A stretch of DNA of 64,000 nt from UBA5189 sp040389445 (GTDB lineage Bacteria > Chloroflexota > Limnocylindria > Limnocylindrales > CSP1-4). Positions within the stretch are counted from its first letter, which is position 1; the number at the start of each line of letters is the position of its first letter. The translations under genes were made by a program, and so were the position numbers. Below, one piece after another: positions 38,932-47,157 of the stretch. The DNA is taken from contig JAZJZX010000002.1 of assembly GCA_040389445.1 (NCBI GenBank), forward strand, positions 1 to 64,000, in the 5' to 3' direction. The notes beneath the pieces are model-generated. The model had not been told where the DNA came from, made no database searches, and worked only from the letters and a program-made list of their open reading frames with translations.

Positions 38932-39825
38932 TCAGGTCGCGGATTGCCGGTGAAGGTGCCGCGCCTCCGCGATCCGATCCAGCGCGTCGGCGGACTTCGA
39001 GATCGACCACACGAGGGCATCATCGAGGCCCAGCTCGGCCAGTTCGTCGAAGAACGCAGCCAGGCCCTGGGCCCCAGCGTCGAGGGCCGTGAGATCGTCG
39101 GCACCAGCTCCAGGGTCATGGAGTCGGACGCCGATCGTCCGTCGAAGGGTGGCCGGATCCCGGCCGGCCTCCTCGCATGCCCGATCGAGATCGTGGAGTC
39201 GTGTCCGGAGGCGCTCGTCGACTCGCCCGAACCAGGCCGTGTTCCAGGCATCCGCCCAGGTCGCGGTCAGGCGGAGCATCCGCGCGCCCTTGGCCGCCAC
39301 GAGGATGGGAACCCGTCGCATCGGCGCCGGGATGAGTTCAGCGTCGCTGAGTTGCCGCCACGTCCCGTCAAACGTGAGCCGCTCCCCGGCGAGCAGGCGC
39401 GCCGTGATCTCGAGGTCCTCGGCGAACCGTCCGACCTTGTGATCGCCGGGATAGCCGAACGCGGCGTACTCCGGGTCGTGCCAGCCAGAACCAAGGCCCA
39501 GGATCACCCGGCCGCCGGACAGGTCGTCGAGGGTCGCCGCCATCTTGGCCATCAGCGCGGGGTTGCGGAAGGACGAGCACATGACGAGCGAACCGAGCTC
39601 GACCCGGGGAACGACGGCGGAGATGGCACTCAGCGTCGTCCACGCCTCGCGCACGCCTTCCTGTGGTGCATTCGGGAATCGAAACAGGAGGTGGTCGAAC
39701 ACCCAGATGGAGTCCAGGCCGACCGCCTCGGCACGCTCGGCGAAGGCAACGGTCTCCTTGAAGGTCGGGACGTGGCCGTCGCTGGTATCGCCCTGGGCGA
39801 GGGGAAGCGTGACGCCGATTCGCAT
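38932..39825 (-). CDS. LLM-class (F420-type) flavin-dependent oxidoreductase
   Basis: The 297-aa TIM-barrel enzyme has the luciferase-like start MRIGVTLPLAQGD, FAERAEAVGLDSIWVFDHL, the substrate/cofactor-region LGLGSGWHDPEYAAFGYP and PILVAAKGARMLRL. These features are typical of F420-dependent oxidoreductases, although FMN use cannot be excluded. Its substrate is unknown. ATG 39825 lies six bases after TAGACT. It ends 98 bp upstream of sucC on the same strand. Confidence 0.88.
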   Translation of the reverse strand: MRIGVTLPLAQGDTSDGHVPTFKETVAFAERAEAVGLDSIWVFDHLLFRFPNAPQEGVREAWTTLSAISAVVPRVELGSLVMCSSFRNPALMAKMAATLDDLSGGRVILGLGSGWHDPEYAAFGYPGDHKVGRFAEDLEITARLLAGERLTFDGTWRQLSDAELIPAPMRRVPILVAAKGARMLRLTATWADAWNTAWFGRVDERLRTRLHDLDRACEEAGRDPATLRRTIGVRLHDPGAGADDLTALDAGAQGLAAFFDELAELGLDDALVWSISKSADALDRIAEARHLHRQSAT

Positions 39826-39831
39826 GCGCGG

Positions 39832-39837
39832 AGTCTA
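39832..39837 (-). promoter_or_regulatory. -10 hexamer for leaderless LLM transcript
   Basis: On the minus strand TAGACT, six bases (CCGCGC) and ATG 39825. It is divergent from the isocitrate dehydrogenase promoter about 105 bp away. Confidence 0.55.
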
Positions 39838-39940
39838 GCCGGACGGGTGTGCCCCACGGCGCAGGGGCAATGCCGGGGTCCTCAGGCGCCGGGCCGGCAA
39901 CGCACCGGGCGGGCCTCCGGCGAGCGCCCGACTGCGGGGC

Positions 39941-39946
39941 TAGAAT
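39941..39946 (+). promoter_or_regulatory. -10 hexamer for leaderless isocitrate dehydrogenase transcript
   Basis: TAGAAT, six bases (GTCCGC) and ATG 39953. No -35 match was seen. Confidence 0.55.
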
Positions 39947-39952
39947 GTCCGC

Positions 39953-40987
39953 ATGGCCCACCGAGTGACCCTGATCCCCGGCGACGGCATCGGCCCGGAG
40001 CTGGCGGAGGCGACCCGACGCGTGCTGGACGCCTCCGGCGTCGAGTTCGACTGGGAGGTGGTCGACGCCGGAGAGGCGTGCATCGCCGAGTACGGAACAC
40101 CGCTCCCGGATCATGTCCTCGACTCCATTCGACGTACCAGGGTCGCTCTCAAGGGTCCCATCACGACGCCGGTCGGGGAGGGCTTCCGGAGCGTCAACGT
40201 GACGCTGCGCCAGACCCTCAACCTGTATGCCAACCTGCGCCCGGCAAGGTCGATCATCGGTCTCGAGACGCGCTACGAAGGCGTCGACCTCGTGATCGTG
40301 CGCGAGAACACCGAGGACCTGTACGCCGGGATCGAGCACATGGTGGGCCCCGACGCTGCGGAGAGCATCAAGATCATCACCCGGGCCGCATCCGAGCGGA
40401 TTGCCCGCTTCGCGTTCGAATACGCGGTCGCGAACCACCGTCACAAGGTCACCGCGGTCCACAAGGCCAACATCATGAAGTTGTCCGACGGGCTCTTCCT
40501 CGAGTCTTGCCGGCGGGTGGCCGTGGAGTACGAGGGCCAGATCGAGTTCGAGGACCGGATCGTCGACAACATGTGCATGCAGCTGGTCCAGAAGCCGGAT
40601 CTCTATGACGTTCTCGTGCTCCCGAATCTCTACGGGGACATCGTGTCCGACCTGTGTGCCGGCCTTGTCGGCGGACTCGGCGTCGCTCCCGGCGCGAACA
40701 TCGGCGAGGACGGCGCGGTCTTCGAGCCGGTCCATGGATCGGCGCCCAAGTATGCCGGCCAGGACCGGGCCAATCCCACCGCCATGATCCTGTCGGGCGT
40801 CCTCATGCTTCGGCATCTGGGCCTCCCGGAGGTGGCCGAACGGGTCGAGGCGGCGGTTCGCGACGTCATCGCCGAAGGGTCGGTGGTCACGCACGATCTG
40901 GGTGGCACCGCCGGCACCAGCCAGTTTGCCGAAGCCATCGTCCGCCGTCTGGACACCTCATCCCCTGCGCCGGCTTCGGCCGGCTGA
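39953..40987 (+). CDS. icd: Isocitrate dehydrogenase (isocitrate/isopropylmalate dehydrogenase family)
   Basis: The 344-aa enzyme has GDGIGPEL, the substrate loop SVNVTLRQTLNLYANLRP and VRENTEDLYAGIEH. The catalytic lysine is in VHKANIMKLSDGLF and the metal aspartates in NLYGDIVSDLCAGLVGG. The SVNVTLR loop and ENTEDLYAG fit isocitrate rather than isopropylmalate as substrate, and succinate dehydrogenase genes follow 22 bp later. The short NAD-type form is implied by length; cofactor preference was not proven. Confidence 0.88.
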   Translation: MAHRVTLIPGDGIGPELAEATRRVLDASGVEFDWEVVDAGEACIAEYGTPLPDHVLDSIRRTRVALKGPITTPVGEGFRSVNVTLRQTLNLYANLRPARSIIGLETRYEGVDLVIVRENTEDLYAGIEHMVGPDAAESIKIITRAASERIARFAFEYAVANHRHKVTAVHKANIMKLSDGLFLESCRRVAVEYEGQIEFEDRIVDNMCMQLVQKPDLYDVLVLPNLYGDIVSDLCAGLVGGLGVAPGANIGEDGAVFEPVHGSAPKYAGQDRANPTAMILSGVLMLRHLGLPEVAERVEAAVRDVIAEGSVVTHDLGGTAGTSQFAEAIVRRLDTSSPAPASAG

Positions 40988-41009
40988 CCGGCACAGGAAC
41001 CGAACCTTG

Positions 41010-41381
41010 ATGTTGCTGCGGTATCGCGGTCGGGATGGGATGTTCGCATGGGCATTCCATCGCATCTCCGGGGTCGCGATCTGGGCGTTCGTGGTGCTCC
41101 ACGTCGTCGACATCTATCTCGTCGGCGGGAAGCCCGAGCTGTACAACGAACTCCTCCAGTTCTACGCCAGCCCGATCGGGCGGGTGATGGAGGCCCTGCT
41201 GGGCGCTGCCCTCCTGTACCACGCCCTGAACGGCCTGCGGATCATCGTCATGGATTTCTGGCCTCCGCTGACCCGCTGGCATCGGCAGCTCTGGTACCTG
41301 TGCTGGGGCATCTTCGTCGTCGTCGGCGTGCCGGTCGGGTGGATCATCCTCAAGCCGATCTGGGAAGGCGTGTCCAGGTGA
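41010..41381 (+). CDS. sdhC: Succinate dehydrogenase, cytochrome b556 subunit
   Basis: The 123-aa membrane anchor has three helices. FHRISGVAIWAFVVLHVVDIY carries the conserved HRxSG and a heme-ligand-type histidine, and LLYHALNGLRIIVMDF completes the family pattern. With SdhD it binds heme b and passes electrons to quinone. ATG 41010 follows AGGAA. It overlaps sdhD by 4 bp. Confidence 0.92.
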   Translation: MLLRYRGRDGMFAWAFHRISGVAIWAFVVLHVVDIYLVGGKPELYNELLQFYASPIGRVMEALLGAALLYHALNGLRIIVMDFWPPLTRWHRQLWYLCWGIFVVVGVPVGWIILKPIWEGVSR

Positions 41382-41773
41382 GCACGCGGTACTCGCGCGT
41401 CGGGCGTCCTCGGCCGGCCGGCCGTGGCAGGGAGCTGGCGATCTGGTTCCTGATGCGCATCACCGGCCTGGGGCTCTTCGTGCTCGCCCTGACGCACTTC
41501 CTGATCACGCACGTCCTGTACGACCCGGCCGAGCAGACCGCGTCCTGGATTGCCCAGGTCCGGTGGAGCAGCCTGTTCTGGCGGGTGTTCGATTGGCTGC
41601 TCCTGATGCTGGTGCTGTTCCACGGCTTCATGGGCGTGCGAACGGTCATCGTCGATTACGCGTCGGGCCGGGTACGCCGCGTCCTGGTCCTCCTGCTCTA
41701 TGTGATTGCGCTCGTCCTGTTCGTCCTCGGCACGACGGTGGTCACGACACTTCAGGTCGTTCCGAAGGGCTGA
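41378..41773 (+). CDS. sdhD: Succinate dehydrogenase, membrane anchor subunit
   Basis: The 131-aa protein has three membrane helices (FLMRITGLGLFVLALTHFLI, WLLLMLVLFHGFMGVRTVI, LVLLLYVIALVLFVLGTTVV). Histidines in THFLITH and LFHGFMG suit heme coordination. GTG 41378 overlaps the sdhC stop. Confidence 0.92.
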   Translation: MSTRYSRVGRPRPAGRGRELAIWFLMRITGLGLFVLALTHFLITHVLYDPAEQTASWIAQVRWSSLFWRVFDWLLLMLVLFHGFMGVRTVIVDYASGRVRRVLVLLLYVIALVLFVLGTTVVTTLQVVPKG

Positions 41774-41775
41774 CG

Positions 41776-43521
41776 GTGGCGATGCAACACGAAGCACTGA
41801 TCGTCGGAGCCGGCGGCGCCGGCCTGTGGGCCGCTCTCGAACTCGCCAAGGCCGGCGTTGACGCCGCGGTGCTGACCAAGCTCTATCCCACGCGCTCCCA
41901 CACCGGTGCCGCGCAGGGTGGCGTCTGCGCCGCCCTCGGCAATCAGGAGGAGGATCACTGGGAATGGCACATGTTCGACACGATCAAGGGCGGCGACTAC
42001 CTGGTGGATCAGGACGCCGCCGAGATCCTGTCGCGCGAAGCCATCGAGACGGTCATCGAGCTGGAACACATGGGCCTGCCGTTCAATCGAACGCCGGACG
42101 GCAGGATCGACCAGCGCCGATTCGGGGGACACACCCGGAATTTCGGTGAGGGCCCGGTCCGGCGAGCGTGCTATGCCGTCGACCGCACCGGGCACATGAT
42201 CCTGCAGACGCTGTACCAGCAGTGCATCAAGCTGGGGGTCAAGTTCTACGACGAGTACCACGTCGTGGACCTGCTTTCGGAGGGCGGAGCGATGGGGTCG
42301 GGCGGTCGGGCGGCCGGCGTCGTCGCCTACCGGATCGCCGACGGCGAGCTGCACACGATTCGATCCAAGGCCGTGATGCTGGCCACCGGTGGCTTCGGTC
42401 GCATGTTCCGGATCACCTCGAATGCGTGGTCGCTCACCGGGGACGGCATCGCCCTGGCCTACCGACAGGGCATCCCCATGCAGGACATGGAGTTCTTCCA
42501 GTTCCATCCGACGGGCATCGTCGGGATCGGGATTCTCCTGTCCGAAGCTGCGCGCGGTGAGGGCGGCACGCTCCTCAACGACCTCGGCGAGCGGTTCATG
42601 GAGCGCTACGCCCCCTCGGCCATGGAACTCGCGCCGCGGGACATGGTCAGCCGGGCCATCTACCAGGAGGTCCGGGCCGGGCGCGGCATCGGCGGCAAGG
42701 ACTACGTGTACCTCGACGTCCGGCACCTCGGCCGCGCGGTCATCGAGGAGAAGCTGGCCGACATCACCGAATTCGCACGCGTCTACCAGGGCGTGGAACC
42801 GGTCACCGAGCCCGTGCCCATCCAGCCGACCGCGCATTACGCGATGGGCGGAATCCCTACCGACATCGAGTCCCGCGTCACCCGGGACGAGCACGGGACC
42901 GTGGTCCCGGGCCTTTACGCGGCAGGTGAGTGCGCCTGCGTGTCCGTCCATGGGGCAAACCGGCTCGGGACCAACTCGCTCGTGGACCTCCTGGTGTTCG
43001 GGCGTCGGGCAGGTCGACGCATGGCGGCCGACGTCGGCGGATGGGCCATCCCCGAGGTCGCCCAGGACGCGGCCGAGTCGGCCCGGGCCGAGCTCGAGGC
43101 CATTCGATCGGCTCCGCGCGGCGTTCGGGCATCGAAGATCCGTGCCGATCTGGCCGACGTGATGATGGACAACGTCGGCGTCTATCGGGACGACACCCTC
43201 CTGACCGCGGCCCGCTCACGGGTCCGGGAACTGCGCGATCGCTATCGGGCCGTCTCCGTAGACGACAAGGGCCGGACCTTCAACACGGATCTCCTCGAGG
43301 CCAGAGAGGTGGGCTACCTGCTCGACTGCGCCGAGACGACCGTCGCGTCGGCACTAGCCCGGAAGGAGAGCCGCGGAGCCCACGCCCGGGAGGATTATCC
43401 GAACCGCGATGACGCGAACTGGCTGGCCCACACCCTGGCCTACAAGGCGGATGGTGGGCCATCCCTTCGCTACAAGCCCGTCGCGATCACCAAGTTCCAG
43501 CCCAAGCCACGGACCTACTAG
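41776..43521 (+). CDS. sdhA: Succinate dehydrogenase flavoprotein subunit
   Basis: The 581-aa subunit oxidises succinate to fumarate at a covalently bound FAD. It shows the dinucleotide motif VGAGGAGLWAALE, RSHTGAAQGG with the FAD-linking histidine, FHPTGIVGIG, and HGANRLGTNSL near the C-terminal third. GTG 41776 is preferred over ATG 41782 because GAAGGG lies six bases before it. It is 2 bp from sdhD. Confidence 0.96.
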   Translation: MAMQHEALIVGAGGAGLWAALELAKAGVDAAVLTKLYPTRSHTGAAQGGVCAALGNQEEDHWEWHMFDTIKGGDYLVDQDAAEILSREAIETVIELEHMGLPFNRTPDGRIDQRRFGGHTRNFGEGPVRRACYAVDRTGHMILQTLYQQCIKLGVKFYDEYHVVDLLSEGGAMGSGGRAAGVVAYRIADGELHTIRSKAVMLATGGFGRMFRITSNAWSLTGDGIALAYRQGIPMQDMEFFQFHPTGIVGIGILLSEAARGEGGTLLNDLGERFMERYAPSAMELAPRDMVSRAIYQEVRAGRGIGGKDYVYLDVRHLGRAVIEEKLADITEFARVYQGVEPVTEPVPIQPTAHYAMGGIPTDIESRVTRDEHGTVVPGLYAAGECACVSVHGANRLGTNSLVDLLVFGRRAGRRMAADVGGWAIPEVAQDAAESARAELEAIRSAPRGVRASKIRADLADVMMDNVGVYRDDTLLTAARSRVRELRDRYRAVSVDDKGRTFNTDLLEAREVGYLLDCAETTVASALARKESRGAHAREDYPNRDDANWLAHTLAYKADGGPSLRYKPVAITKFQPKPRTY

Positions 43522-43535
43522 GAACTCCCGAGACC

Positions 43536-44237
43536 ATGCAGATCGAGCTCCGGATCCTTCGCTACGATCCCGAACGCGATGCCAAGCCGCACTGGGAGGA
43601 GTACCTCGTCGAGGCCGAGCCCAGGACGGATCGAGTGCTCGATCTCCTGCACCGGGTCAAATACGAGCACGACGGCAGCCTGACGTTCCGTCGCTCGTGC
43701 GCGCACGGGATCTGCGGCTCGGACGCCGTCCTCATCAACGGGCGAAACCGACTCGCCTGCAAGGAGCGGATCGAGAAGCTCGGACGACGGATTTCGGTTG
43801 CGCCGCTGCCGGGCCTGCCGGTCGTGAAGGACCTGGTCGTGGATATGGACCAGTTCTTCGAGAGCTACAAGTCGGTGATGCCGTACCTCGTCAACTCGAA
43901 GCCGGTGCCGGAGCGCGAGCGACTGCAGTCGACCGACGAACGGGCCCGCTACGACGACACGACCAAGTGCATCCTCTGCGCGGCGTGCACCACCTCGTGC
44001 CCGTCCTTCTGGTCGAAGGAGGCGTACGTCGGCCCGGCGGCGATCGTCAACGCCCACCGGTTCATCTTCGACTCGCGAGACGACGGCGGAGACGAGCGGC
44101 TCGAGATCCTCGCCGGAGACGACGGCGTCTGGCGTTGTCGGACCATCTTCAACTGCACGGATGCCTGTCCTCGCGGGATCCACATCACGCAGGCGATCCT
44201 CGAGGTGAGCACGGCGATCATGGAGCGACGGCCATAG
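43536..44237 (+). CDS. sdhB: Succinate dehydrogenase iron-sulfur subunit
   Basis: The 233-aa subunit relays electrons from FAD to quinone. The [2Fe-2S] ligands are in SCAHGICGSD plus a later Cys (LACKERI). The [4Fe-4S] cysteines are in CILCAACTTSCP and the [3Fe-4S]/second-cluster set in CTDACPRGI. It lies 14 bp after sdhA and completes an sdhCDAB operon. Confidence 0.96.
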   Translation: MQIELRILRYDPERDAKPHWEEYLVEAEPRTDRVLDLLHRVKYEHDGSLTFRRSCAHGICGSDAVLINGRNRLACKERIEKLGRRISVAPLPGLPVVKDLVVDMDQFFESYKSVMPYLVNSKPVPERERLQSTDERARYDDTTKCILCAACTTSCPSFWSKEAYVGPAAIVNAHRFIFDSRDDGGDERLEILAGDDGVWRCRTIFNCTDACPRGIHITQAILEVSTAIMERRP

Positions 44238-44818
44238 CCGGGCGCACGCCCGCCGACGATCTCACCCTCGGGCTCGGTGCCGACGCCGAAGCGAAGCCGG
44301 CCCCGGGCCGGGACCGTCCGCCGCAAGCGGCGGCGCCGGGCTTTCTCATCCGGACCGATGGAGCGGCACGGGGCAATCCGGGCCCTGCTTCGGCCGGCGC
44401 CGTCCTGATCCGGCTGGACCGGCCCGACGCCCGTGATCCGCGGGCGCGACCGGATGCGAGCGTGTCCGAGTACCTCGGCGTACGAACCAACAACGTGGCC
44501 GAATACATCGGCGTGGTGCGAGCGGTCGCCCTGGCCCGCGACCTCGGCGCGGAGCGTGTCGAGATGCTGCTGGACTCAAAGCTCATCGTGGAGCAGTTGC
44601 ACGGCCGGTGGCGGGTCAAGGACGCGAAGTTGCAGCCGCTGTGGGCCGACGCGCTGCGCACGCTTCAGACCTTCCCTCGCGGCTGGACGGCAGCCCACGT
44701 TCCGAGAGCGCAGAACAGCCTGGCGGATGCCCTGGCCAATGCGGCGATCGATCGCGTCGCGGCCGGAGGGCCGGCCGTGGTGGTCGTCAGGCCGGACGCA
44801 GGGAACCCGACGGCTTGA
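44135..44818 (+). CDS. Ribonuclease HI-like protein
   Basis: A clear RNase H fold begins at FLIRTDGAARGNPGPASAG (from 44342). The acidic residues follow in order: Asp in TDGAA, Glu in NNVAEYIG, Asp in LLDSKLIVEQL, Asp in NSLADALAN. It should cut RNA in RNA-DNA hybrids. The start is uncertain: between the sdhB stop and the domain there is no in-frame ATG, GTG or TTG. The nearest, TTG 44135, overlaps sdhB by about 100 bp; a rare start codon is the alternative. The fold itself is secure. Confidence 0.8.
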   Translation: MSDHLQLHGCLSSRDPHHAGDPRGEHGDHGATAIAGRTPADDLTLGLGADAEAKPAPGRDRPPQAAAPGFLIRTDGAARGNPGPASAGAVLIRLDRPDARDPRARPDASVSEYLGVRTNNVAEYIGVVRAVALARDLGAERVEMLLDSKLIVEQLHGRWRVKDAKLQPLWADALRTLQTFPRGWTAAHVPRAQNSLADALANAAIDRVAAGGPAVVVVRPDAGNPTA

Positions 44819-44854
44819 CGCGCCGTCTCGGAACCATTCCAGGAGAGGTTCCCC

Positions 44855-45283
44855 GTGGTGTCGTATCGGATTCTCACCGTCGTCCTGATGGGCGTCCTGC
44901 TGGCCGCCTGTGCCGGCGGGAGGTCGCCAGGGCCTACCGTGCCCGTTCGCGATCTTGACGGAACGAGCTGGCGCGCGACCTCGCTTCGGGACGTCGGCCC
45001 GATGGCCGGCGCAGAGCCGACGATCAGATTCAGCTCAGGTCAGGCGGGCGGCACAACGGGCTGCAATACCTTTGGTGGCCCGTACACGCTGACTGCCGAC
45101 GGCTCGTTCACGGTCGGATCGGTCGTCATGACCGAGATTGCGTGCATCGGTGAACTGGGCGCCCAGGAGTCGATCGTGATCGACCTCCTCACGAAGGCAA
45201 ATCGCCTGGAGTTCCTCTCGGACGGTTCCATCCGGATCTCGGGACCGGCCGGTGCAGCCGTCTTTGAGGAGGACCCGCGCTGA
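44855..45283 (+). CDS. META-domain lipoprotein
   Basis: The 142-aa protein has a lipoprotein signal with lipobox LLAAC (Cys near 19) and a META domain. The domain is recognised by LDGTSWRATSL, GTTGCNTFGGPYTL and MTEIACIG, which carry two cysteines. Family members (HslJ-like) occur in the envelope and are linked to stress tolerance; the precise role is unknown. GTG 44855 follows CAGGAGAGG. Confidence 0.88.
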   Translation: MVSYRILTVVLMGVLLAACAGGRSPGPTVPVRDLDGTSWRATSLRDVGPMAGAEPTIRFSSGQAGGTTGCNTFGGPYTLTADGSFTVGSVVMTEIACIGELGAQESIVIDLLTKANRLEFLSDGSIRISGPAGAAVFEEDPR

Positions 45284-45294
45284 GCGCGTAGTAT
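45264..45294 (+). promoter_or_regulatory. Candidate rnpB promoter
   Basis: TTGAGG (45264-45269), a 19-bp spacer and TAGTAT (45289-45294) would start RNA at about 45301, where the RNase P RNA begins. The promoter overlaps the end of the META gene. Confidence 0.5.
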
Positions 45295-45300
45295 CCCCAG

Positions 45301-45667
45301 GTCAGCGAGGCGACCGGATGGTCGCGCGCCGGCGGGGCAACCCGTTCGGCGTGAGGAAAGTCCGAGCTCCACAGCGCAGGGTAGCGGGTAACTCCCGTCC
45401 GCCGCGAGGCGAGGACCAGCGCCACAGTGACGATGCCGTCCTGAAGGGCCCCGGCCCGCAGGGACGGAGTGAAACGCGGCAAGCTCTACCTGGAGCAAGG
45501 CCAAATAGGAGGGCGCAACCCGGCTTGCCGGGGGAGAGGCGCGCTGCCCAGCCCTCGGGTCGGCTGCACGAGCCGACGGGTAACCGTCGGCCTCAGATGG
45601 ATGGCCATCCCCGTGGCCGCTTCGGCGGCTGCGGGACAGAACTCGGCTTACAGGTGGCCTCGCTGGC
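45301..45667 (+). ncRNA. rnpB: RNase P RNA (type A)
   Basis: The catalytic RNA of RNase P, which matures tRNA 5' ends, is recognised by its conserved blocks. These are GAGGAAAGTCCGAGCTCCAC near 45350, AGCAAGGCCAAATAGGAGGG near 45493 and ACAGAACTCGGCTTACAGG near 45637. The two ends pair as helix P1 (GTCAGCGAGGC with GCCTCGCTGGC). Open frames crossing it are spurious. Confidence 0.97.
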
Positions 45668-45712
45668 ACTGCCTCGGCTGTCGTGGATGACCGTCCCGTC
45701 GTGCCGGGTCGA

Positions 45713-45955
45713 TCAGTCCTCGTCCGGTCGGAAGATGTGCGCCGCCGTGCAGCTGTTGCAGACATCCATCGCCACCTCGAGGTCGCCGATGGGGATCGGG
45801 ACCTTGCGGTCGGGGTAGAGACACTCCACGTCGTAGACGCGTTCGAGGCGCGAATCAACCTGGATCAGCCGCCGAAACGTGCATCGGCGGATCCGATGCG
45901 GCGCGAGTCGATATGGATCCGGTTCCGGTGCGGCGATCGGGATCTGCAATGCCAC
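45713..45955 (-). CDS. Small Cys-containing hypothetical protein
   Basis: This 80-aa frame has a compact, non-random composition. IRRCTFRRLIQVD, an aspartate-rich middle, VCNSCTAAHIFRPDED at the end, and cysteines in CTF, ECLYPD and CNSC could bind zinc. The start is GTG 45955 with GAGG about 12 bases upstream. It converges on rnpB. I do not recognise the family. Confidence 0.6.
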   Translation of the reverse strand: MALQIPIAAPEPDPYRLAPHRIRRCTFRRLIQVDSRLERVYDVECLYPDRKVPIPIGDLEVAMDVCNSCTAAHIFRPDED

Positions 45956-46058
45956 GAGCAGGCCAGCCTCGAGCGGAGGGTTGCGGGGTCAACGCCGTGT
46001 CGACGCCGAGACGAAGCCTAGCACCGCGAATCTCGGCACGGCTACACGAAAAAGGTAC

Positions 46059-46064
46059 TAGAGT
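46059..46064 (+). promoter_or_regulatory. -10-like hexamer upstream of the LysM gene
   Basis: TAGAGT (with overlapping TACTAG at 46056-46061) lies about 35 bp before the start codon, in a locally A-rich stretch. Confidence 0.4.
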
Positions 46065-46098
46065 CAGCGTCCGACAGGGCAGGACGCGAGGGAGGGTC

Positions 46099-46632
46099 GT
46101 GGGCGCGGATCAGGGACAGCCGCTGCCGGGACCGGCCCGGGCCGCGGCACCGGAGGCCGATGGCGCTCGGGCAGCCTTGCGCCCGCGCGTCATGACGCCG
46201 GCGGTAGCGGCCTCGCTGATCCTCCTGATCGTGTCGGCCGTGGCTGCAGTGTCGTTCGTTTCCACCACCGGCGGCCTGAACCTGTCGGCTGCGCTCCCGA
46301 CCGACGCGGCCGCGGCGAGTTCGACCCCGCAGCCGTCCGTCGCGCCTGCGACACCGACACCGGCACCCGCTACCCTGCCGCCTGCGACCGTGGCCCCGAC
46401 GGCCCCAACGGCCACGCCGGTCCCGACCAGCGACCGGTACGCGGTCCTCACGCCGTGCCCCTCGCGCCCCTCGTGCTACCTGTACACCGTGCGGCCCGGG
46501 AACAACCTGCGGAGCATTGCGAATTACTTCGGGGTTCCGTACGCAACCGTCCTCGAGCTCAACCCGGGGATCACCGATCCCTCCACGATCCACGCGGGCG
46601 ACCTGATCATCCTGCCGCCGCCGACGCGCTGA
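46099..46632 (+). CDS. Membrane-anchored LysM-domain protein
   Basis: The 177-aa protein has a short cytoplasmic part, one membrane helix (AVAASLILLIVSAVAAVSFV), a Pro/Thr/Ala-rich linker and a C-terminal LysM domain. The LysM domain (YTVRPGNNLRSIANYFGVP, VLELNPGITD, IHAGDLIILPPP) binds peptidoglycan or related glycans. Two cysteines just before LysM (PCPSRPSCYLY) may form a disulfide. GTG 46099 lies three bases after GGAGG. It sits upstream of the cell-division cluster. Confidence 0.82.
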   Translation: MGADQGQPLPGPARAAAPEADGARAALRPRVMTPAVAASLILLIVSAVAAVSFVSTTGGLNLSAALPTDAAAASSTPQPSVAPATPTPAPATLPPATVAPTAPTATPVPTSDRYAVLTPCPSRPSCYLYTVRPGNNLRSIANYFGVPYATVLELNPGITDPSTIHAGDLIILPPPTR

Positions 46633-46966
46633 CCCGGAACCCGGGCCCGGATCGGGCAAGGGGAGGGGTCGTGCGCCGCCGGCGGGTTTGCCGTGCGTGG
46701 CCCGGAGGCCGTGCCGTGCTTCGACCGGCTGTGGTCGCGAACCTGGGACGGCGCCGACCACGGAGCGCACGGGCCGCGCTCATGCATCCGAATGTTCGAC
46801 GCCCTGGCTGAGCGCGGTATCCAGAGTCACGGTCGACCACGACGGTGACGCTCCGCGAGTGCTAGGCGCCCGCCCCGGGTCCGAGTGGCACTACGCCCGC
46901 CCCGGGTCCGAGTGGCACTACCGGTACGGGATACACCGCGACGGGCAATGCCCCTGAATTTGCCCG
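46633..46966. other. Intergenic stretch before the dcw promoter
   Basis: No frame here shows family resemblance or a good ribosome-binding site. It includes a perfect 27-bp tandem duplication, then the dcw promoter. Confidence 0.55.
46867..46920. repeat. 27-bp perfect tandem duplication
   Basis: Two identical abutting copies (46867-46893, 46894-46920), each beginning GCCCGCCCCGGGTCC, lie about 50 bp before the dcw promoter. Confidence 0.85.
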
Positions 46967-46994
46967 TTGACGGCTGCGCATCGTGCGCTATGAT
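46967..46994 (+). promoter_or_regulatory. Promoter of the division/cell-wall cluster
   Basis: TTGACG (46967-46972), a 16-bp spacer and TATGAT (46989-46994) form a good sigma-70-like promoter. The start site would fall at about 47001, on the first AGTGG repeat. Confidence 0.65.
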
Positions 46995-47000
46995 GCCCGC

Positions 47001-47025
47001 AGTGGCGCAAAGTGGGGAGAAGTGG
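47001..47025 (+). promoter_or_regulatory. MraZ operator: three AGTGG direct repeats
   Basis: AGTGG occurs at 47001, 47011 and 47021 with an exact 10-bp period, just downstream of the -10. MraZ is known to bind arrays of GTGG-containing direct repeats at its own promoter, so this is very probably its autoregulatory site. Confidence 0.75.
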
Positions 47026-47157
47026 GGAACCAGTTCCGACCCGACGCCATCAGCGGACGATCGGTAGGGCACACCGGACCTCCGCGACACCAAGGACGGG
47101 CTCGCGGCTTCGATGTCGCGGGCCCGTCGAAACCTCGGATCATGGGTGGCCCGATCG

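Noticed and set aside
45252..45818. Protein frames running through the RNase P RNA
   Set aside because: The region has the conserved RNase P RNA blocks and closing helix P1, so protein frames there are accidental.
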